A stretch of DNA of 64,000 nucleotides from Pseudopithomyces maydicus (taxonomy: Eukaryota; Ascomycota; Dothideomycetes; Pleosporales; Didymosphaeriaceae). Below the pieces are notes generated by a model. It ran no database searches and was not told the origin of the DNA. It saw only the letters and a list, made by a program, of their open reading frames with translations. Of this stretch, positions 59,431 through 64,000 are shown one piece after another. A program made the position numbers and the translations under genes. The stretch lies in the NCBI GenBank assembly GCA_026873275.1, contig JANTUC010000002.1:992001-1056000 (forward strand), in the 5' to 3' direction. Within the stretch, counting starts at the first letter, position 1. Every line of letters starts with the position of its first letter.

Positions 59431-60810
59431 CTAGATCTGGAGGTCAAAGGTGAAACTCTTCTTGCAACCCCACTCAGCATTGACGCTGATGTCCAAGCTA
59501 GCCTTCTGGTGCTGGAACTGCTTGGTGAAGAGACGGCAGTGAGTTCCCCAAGCAGCGCCGTTGTGGGTAATCTCAGCAGCCTGGAACTGCACGCACCTGG
59601 CCGGGCTGTAGCCGAACATGGCAGTGATGGTGTTGATGATGGTGGAGATAAGACCGGCCTTCACGTTGACAAGGTTCTGCTTCGCAGCGTAAGCAGCGCA
59701 AAGCGAAGCATCGAAGGGACCGGGGAAAGAGTGCTGGCCGAGGCAGTACTTGGGCTCGTCGTGGAGCTTCTTGTCGCAGTTCTGGGGTTCTTCCAGCCCG
59801 TAGGGGGCAGGTGTCTCATCCTTCTTCTCGTAACCGTTGGAGCCAACGATGACAACCTCGAAGTCATTGCGGGTCTCGCCAGTGTTGACGGCGGACTCCT
59901 TGTCGACACCCGAGCCGAAGATGCTGCACTTGTACTGGGCGATGGAAGAGGGGTTCTGGCACGAGCACTGGTCAGGGTTCCAGGCGGGGTCACGCTCGAT
60001 GTAGACGTTGAAACCCTCGCACAGCTCGGTCTCGTCGCAGTAAGCAGCGCACCCAGCGACATCGTAGCTCTCGAGGATCTTGTAGGCGAGGTAAGAGTTG
60101 GCGTTCACGGAGGCATCAAGATCCTTGAAGGTCTGCTGGTATCCGGTAGGGGTCTTAGCCTTCTGGGCCATATCGTGGTAGACCTGGTTCTTCTTGAAGG
60201 CATCGGGGGTGTCGGGAGTGGTGGGAGGGCCATAGGCAGCTGGCTGAGGAGCGCAAGGGTCAAGAGGGTTGATGAATCCGCAGTAAGTGCCGACCTCGAT
60301 AGCCGTGGGGCAGGCTGGGTCACTGGTGAAAGCCCAGGTGTTGGTCCAATCGACAGGTGTGCAGGAAGACGGAACGACGTTGGTGGGGGTGACGGAAGGC
60401 GCGGTTACGACGGCAGTAGGGGCCTGGGTCATGGTCGGCTTGTTGGGGGTAGGCTCGACGTTGTAGCCAGATCCAGTATCGTAGCCTGGCTGAGGTGGGT
60501 CTGCCGGCTTCGGGGTCTTGTTCTTGCAGAACATGGGAAGGAAAAGGCATAGAGTGCGCTTCTCTTCAATGTTGCGCTTGCTGTTGGCAGCAGCCTTAGT
60601 GGCACCGGCAACGGCAGCCTCTGCTGTGGCAACAGCAACGGCCTTGTTGTATGCACCAGTGACCTGAGCGGGACCAACACCGACGGGGGCACCACGAGTG
60701 ATGGTGACGGGTATGGCAGCCACTTGAGCGCCATCAAAGTTCTGGGGAGCGGGTGCCGGGTTGGCGGCAACGAGGGCAGCGGCCCCGATGATAGCGAAGG
60801 AAGAACGCAT
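59431..60810 (-). CDS. secreted cysteine-rich protein with PAN/apple-like region
   Basis: Predicted secreted protein of 459 aa without introns; function unknown. I chose the ATG at 60810 because it begins a clear signal peptide (MRSSFAIIGAAALVAANPAPAPQ); the open frame upstream to 60981 lies across the TATA box. A pro-region ends at dibasic sites (NSKRNIEEKR), fitting Kex2 processing just before LCLFLPMFCKNK. A Pro/Thr linker follows, then a cysteine-rich body: TYCGFINPLDPCAP, then CAAYCDETELCEGFNVYIERDP with QCSCQNPS and YKCSIFGSG, which has the spacing of a PAN/apple-type domain. The end (GTHCRLFTKQF, WGCKKSFTFDL) carries further cysteines. Related proteins are widespread, secreted and untested in ascomycetes. 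The strong TATA box suggests high or regulated expression. Confidence 0.88.
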   Translation of the reverse strand: MRSSFAIIGAAALVAANPAPAPQNFDGAQVAAIPVTITRGAPVGVGPAQVTGAYNKAVAVATAEAAVAGATKAAANSKRNIEEKRTLCLFLPMFCKNKTPKPADPPQPGYDTGSGYNVEPTPNKPTMTQAPTAVVTAPSVTPTNVVPSSCTPVDWTNTWAFTSDPACPTAIEVGTYCGFINPLDPCAPQPAAYGPPTTPDTPDAFKKNQVYHDMAQKAKTPTGYQQTFKDLDASVNANSYLAYKILESYDVAGCAAYCDETELCEGFNVYIERDPAWNPDQCSCQNPSSIAQYKCSIFGSGVDKESAVNTGETRNDFEVVIVGSNGYEKKDETPAPYGLEEPQNCDKKLHDEPKYCLGQHSFPGPFDASLCAAYAAKQNLVNVKAGLISTIINTITAMFGYSPARCVQFQAAEITHNGAAWGTHCRLFTKQFQHQKASLDISVNAEWGCKKSFTFDLQI

Positions 60811-62627
60811 GTTGGGAGTAGCGAAAGACTGTCGGGTGAAGGACTGTGAAGCGAGAGACTGAGCTGAAGAGGCTGCTGGATTTTTCCAATATCCTCGTCC
60901 TCCTTTTATATATACAGTTGGGCAATCCAGAACGCATTCTTTCGATAGACGATAGGAGAGCCGGCTATCCCGATTCTCCACGTCATGGTGTAGCGAGGAA
61001 GTTGAACTGGCGCTGTTGATTCACATCATGAATCGTGCAATGATGGGTATGGTACGAGCACTAGATCGACCAAAAGGGTAGTGCCCCGGAAAGACTACTG
61101 CAGGTACGCTGCCGAGGGTCCAAATTTAGACATTCAAACTTCTGGTTTTCGGTATTATTTGGCCTGCATAGATTATGCAAAATATGACACCTAGATAGCA
61201 AAAGTGCGATGGTAAGTCCAACATTCAGACGAGTGTAGATGGTGGGCACAGCCGCAGAAAGCACTCCAGAATATTGGGTAGCAGAAGCAAATCTTCAACC
61301 ATTCACCCAGATCAGATCTGAAACAGCTGAACAATATGGACCCGAGCACGAACTTAGACAGCAATCGACTTAGCGCGATGTTCCCCCTCGGCAGAGCGAC
61401 AACTAGTGCCGTATAGGGCGACTTAGCTTATCACAAAGGGTGTTATCACGCCGCGGGAGGTTCTTAGCGGCAGACCATCTCGTTCGTTGGTTAGGATTTC
61501 AATAGCCCGGTGCCATGTGCTCCACCACGAAGTATCTGCATCGGGGGTATCAGCCACAATGCGTTCAATAGCGAGGGCATGTTGTTCGTGCTGAGAAGCT
61601 TGCTTTGCTCCGAAGCGTCTAGACAATTTTCAGCCTCGGCTGGCTTTCACAACAGAATCCTAATCGGTAATGCTCATGCTGTACAATTTTCTTAGGTTTA
61701 GTTCAGCCTCAGTTATATCCACGGGTTTTAAATCTTGTTTCCTCGAATGTTCTTACTGACACTTGTGCCACGTCCGTGCATCGTCTTGTACAGCTATGCA
61801 AATGGACGATCCGGCATCGCTCTTTCAGATCTGCGTAATATACATCCTCTATTCCATATGATGTATACAAATTCCCGCCACTGTGGTAATTCTAAAGAAC
61901 CCGGCAATTTTCCGACGGGCAGGTAGGTGCCAAGACAGATAAGGTATATCGAATGGACGCGGCCATCTTCGCCGTAGGACGTTGAAGCTAATTTGACAAG
62001 ATAGGTAAGATCAGGTACTAGACCATGTGGCACAGTGAACCGCCGGAAGATCTTCCTAGCGACTCTTGGACTCCACTATCGCCACTTTGGATTTGTCAAA
62101 ACGAAAATGAATGCCAAGGTGTACTTGGTTTTCCTATCCTAGCATTATTGTTTCCGAAGTGGTAGACCGAGACTCAGTTTTAAAGTGGAGTTTGAGCTTA
62201 TGGTCTGCGTGACTTGGTGGATGGATTTCCTAACCAAGCTTGTCAGTCCCACAAGCTTGATGGCATGAAACATCCTATCGAATAGACAGCTCTTTTCGCG
62301 TCCAAAGCGAACCGTTCAATGAAGATAGGAGAGTTTGAGATATATGGGATGACCCACGAAGGCCATTGTTTTATGAGGTATTGGAACTTGAAAAATATAG
62401 TTCGGAAGCGAAAACCTGGGTCAGGCATACGGCGTGCACAATGGTGTCGAAGGATGCATGTACAATCTGACATTGTACACAGAAAAAATTATTTGGGGCT
62501 GAGTGGGATAGGTACAGAGCCACTTGAAATCGCGTTGTTGTTACCATGGGACACTACTTAGGCAGACAGGGAGCGGGTGGTCACTACGGACAATCACTTT
62601 GCAGAATACAGCACAGCTTTCAAATTT
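60811..62627. other. 1.8 kb gene-poor region
   Basis: The promoter of the secreted protein gene and the 3' flank of the acetyltransferase gene, both minus strand. Frames are under 80 codons and not recognisable. No RNA gene is seen. Confidence 0.5.
60904..60912 (-). promoter_or_regulatory. TATA box of the secreted cysteine-rich protein gene
   Basis: TATATAAAA on the minus strand, 94 nt before the chosen ATG at 60810. Its position supports the downstream start over the longer upstream frame. Confidence 0.6.
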
Positions 62628-63442
62628 TTACTCATCATGAATTTTAGGGTGACGCTTCATGTACCTGATGACATAACTGCCCCATTTCTCTTCTGTCACC
62701 CCCTCACCAGTACCTTCCAACTTTGTCATCCACTCCTTCCCTGGCCGTGACGGCGCATACTTATCCAAGTCCAGGCTAAGCTCCTTGAAAATCTCGAACC
62801 CGAATTTCCTGTAGGCTCTCCATGCTTGGTCGGAAGAGTGTACCCATGTGAAAAGGTTGAGGCGATCGGCTATAGAGTTGCCGTGTTCGATGAGTGCACC
62901 ACCCACACCGCGGGATTGGTATTGTGGAGCGACTATGAGACCGGTGATATACATGCATGAAGTCCCGGGGGCATAATTTCATTCATCGTGGAGACCATAT
63001 CAGCGTCTTCGAGTGCGTGAAGGTGATCTATCTGACCCATTTCATTGGTCTCCTTGGCAGCAGCACTGGACTGATCTTTATTGTTCGAACTCTCATTGTG
63101 TGTTCTTTCTTCTGGGATTATCCTAATTTGATCGGCTGGCGGCTCATCATCTGGGTGTCTCCAAGGTATCTTGTTTTCCTCGATCCCTCTAAACCCCCAT
63201 CCTGCGTGACCAACTATATGTCCTTCTTGATTGACAGCCTTCACGTATACGCACGTTGTCTTGCTTAGCGATGCTCTAAAACCATCTCGGGATACTTCGA
63301 ACATGTCGAATGGCTTTTCACCAAGTTGCTTCACGATGGTATGTCGATCGGTTGAAAAGGCTGTAGCTGTGATACGGGCGCATTCATCAATGTCCGCATA
63401 CCGAAGTGGCACAATGGTTATAGATAACGACGAGGAGTCCAT
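62628..63442 (-). CDS. GNAT N-acetyltransferase, one frameshift
   Basis: Acetyl-CoA dependent N-acetyltransferase of the GNAT superfamily; the acceptor substrate is unknown. Intronless. The start region SLSITIVPLRYADIDECARITATAFSTD is the typical alpha1 segment. Strand KTTCVYVKAVNQEGHIVGHAGWGF and the acetyl-CoA loop VAPQYQSRGVGGALIEHG (about residues 170-187) are clear. WVHSSDQAWRAYRKFGFE gives the C-terminal fold. At 62964-62971 (CCC GGGGG on the plus strand) the frame breaks. The part ending EIMPPG is followed by CMYITGLIVAPQYQSRGVG in another frame. Adding one base closes a 271-aa protein. A 45-residue linker rich in Asn, Ser, Gln and Asp sits before the break. It is next to a CmcJ-like gene at the window edge. 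Confidence 0.85.
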
Positions 63443-63843
63443 TATTATTTTGAAATGAATCTGTCTGTAAGCTTCGTATAGTATGGACTTTGTGGGTAGG
63501 TAGCAGGGAAACGCTATAAACAGATGGTCACTATATACTCGAGAATGTCAGCAGGCTAACAAGTGATTAGGCAATTCCGATTCTGACCGCCCTTTCCTCA
63601 CCTACGGCGCCCTTCCGGGGATTGTTTTTTTTTAAAGCTCAGGTGACACTGCCAACCCCGTATGGTGAAAGTTGCAGGCAACTTTGAATGAAGATGACTT
63701 CAACATCGCTTAGTTATGAATGTTCTTGTCAAATACAATATAGATTACTATAATTTAACCATGCTATGATGCACTGAATTGGTAACTCGCTATTAAAAAT
63801 TGTGGAAAACACAAACTGGTCTAAAAAAATCTTTTGGCAACTT
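63443..63843. promoter_or_regulatory. acetyltransferase upstream region
   Basis: 401 nt between the acetyltransferase start and the stop of the next minus-strand gene. It contains a T-run at about 63626-63634. No gene is seen. Confidence 0.45.
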
Positions 63844-64000
63844 TTAGCCAAATACGAGAGCCCTCACTTCAATACTCTCACGTCCTATGGCACCTTCTGG
63901 TGTCCTTGGATCAAGAAAAGCAGTGTGCGGGACACGGCCCCACTGGCCTACGGACTCGTCACTGTCATAGCATTTGAGCAGCAGACGATCTTCGTTCTTC
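63844..64000 (-). CDS. C-terminus of a CmcJ-like oxidoreductase/methyltransferase-family protein, partial
   Basis: Only the last 51 codons and the stop are in the window; the rest lies beyond 64000. The frame reads RLLLKCYDSDESVGQWGRVPHTAF, then DPRTPEGAIGRESIEVRALVF and stop. This ending is characteristic of the fungal CmcJ/NvfI-like family (annotated as hydroxylase/desaturase asaB in some clusters), which occurs both in secondary-metabolite clusters and alone. The full-length family is usually about 270-300 aa. It is minus strand, so transcribed toward the acetyltransferase gene. Identification rests on a short but distinctive stretch. Confidence 0.75.
   Translation of the reverse strand, partial: KNEDRLLLKCYDSDESVGQWGRVPHTAFLDPRTPEGAIGRESIEVRALVFG

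Overview
This 64 kb window is chromosomal DNA of a filamentous ascomycete. Genes are broken by short GT-AG introns (mostly 46 to 60 nt, often with a CTAAC/CTAAT branch site). The content is typical of Pezizomycotina: two PTH11-type seven-helix receptors, one of them carrying a CFEM domain, an F-box-like LPGEVRNRIYEYA protein, secreted cysteine proteins, and glyoxylate-cycle and trafficking genes. The style of the isocitrate lyase and the receptor repertoire suggest Dothideomycetes, perhaps Pleosporales; that is an inference, not a measurement. I found no rRNA, tRNA, CRISPR array or intact transposon.

Layout. 0-9 kb: a DHA1-type MFS exporter, a small secreted protein, an AGE2/SMAP-like ArfGAP and a ZNF830-like coiled-coil protein, all on the minus strand. 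9-17 kb: BYE1 (PHD-TFIIS M-SPOC), the SNARE SFT1, and a large secreted or type I membrane protein. 19-31 kb: a CFEM receptor, an F-box-like protein and two disordered Ser/Pro-rich proteins, separated by long gene-poor stretches. 31-47 kb: a metabolic block with NADP-isocitrate dehydrogenase, a histidine phosphatase, eIF3i, isocitrate lyase, a DUF1365 protein, a GH1 beta-glucosidase, and a stand-alone haem dioxygenase or peroxidase. 48-64 kb: a second PTH11-type receptor, a disordered conserved protein, a BUD2-like RasGAP, a small membrane protein, a secreted cysteine-rich protein, a GNAT acetyltransferase, and at the right edge the C-terminus of a CmcJ-like oxidoreductase.

How the genes relate. 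There is no obvious gene cluster. The clearest functional link is that NADP-isocitrate dehydrogenase and isocitrate lyase, which compete for isocitrate, lie about 4 kb apart on the same strand. The beta-glucosidase and the haem dioxygenase are tail to tail, 212 nt apart. The most systematic oddity is technical or evolutionary. Six otherwise well-formed genes (MFS, BYE1, Ser/Pro-rich protein, haem dioxygenase, the 51 kb protein, GNAT) each need exactly one extra base, placed in or beside a short run of one base, to read through. In every case adding that base makes the total coding length a multiple of three. A homopolymer undercount in the assembly is the simplest reading. All exon models here were drawn by eye from splice signals, reading frame and family resemblance.
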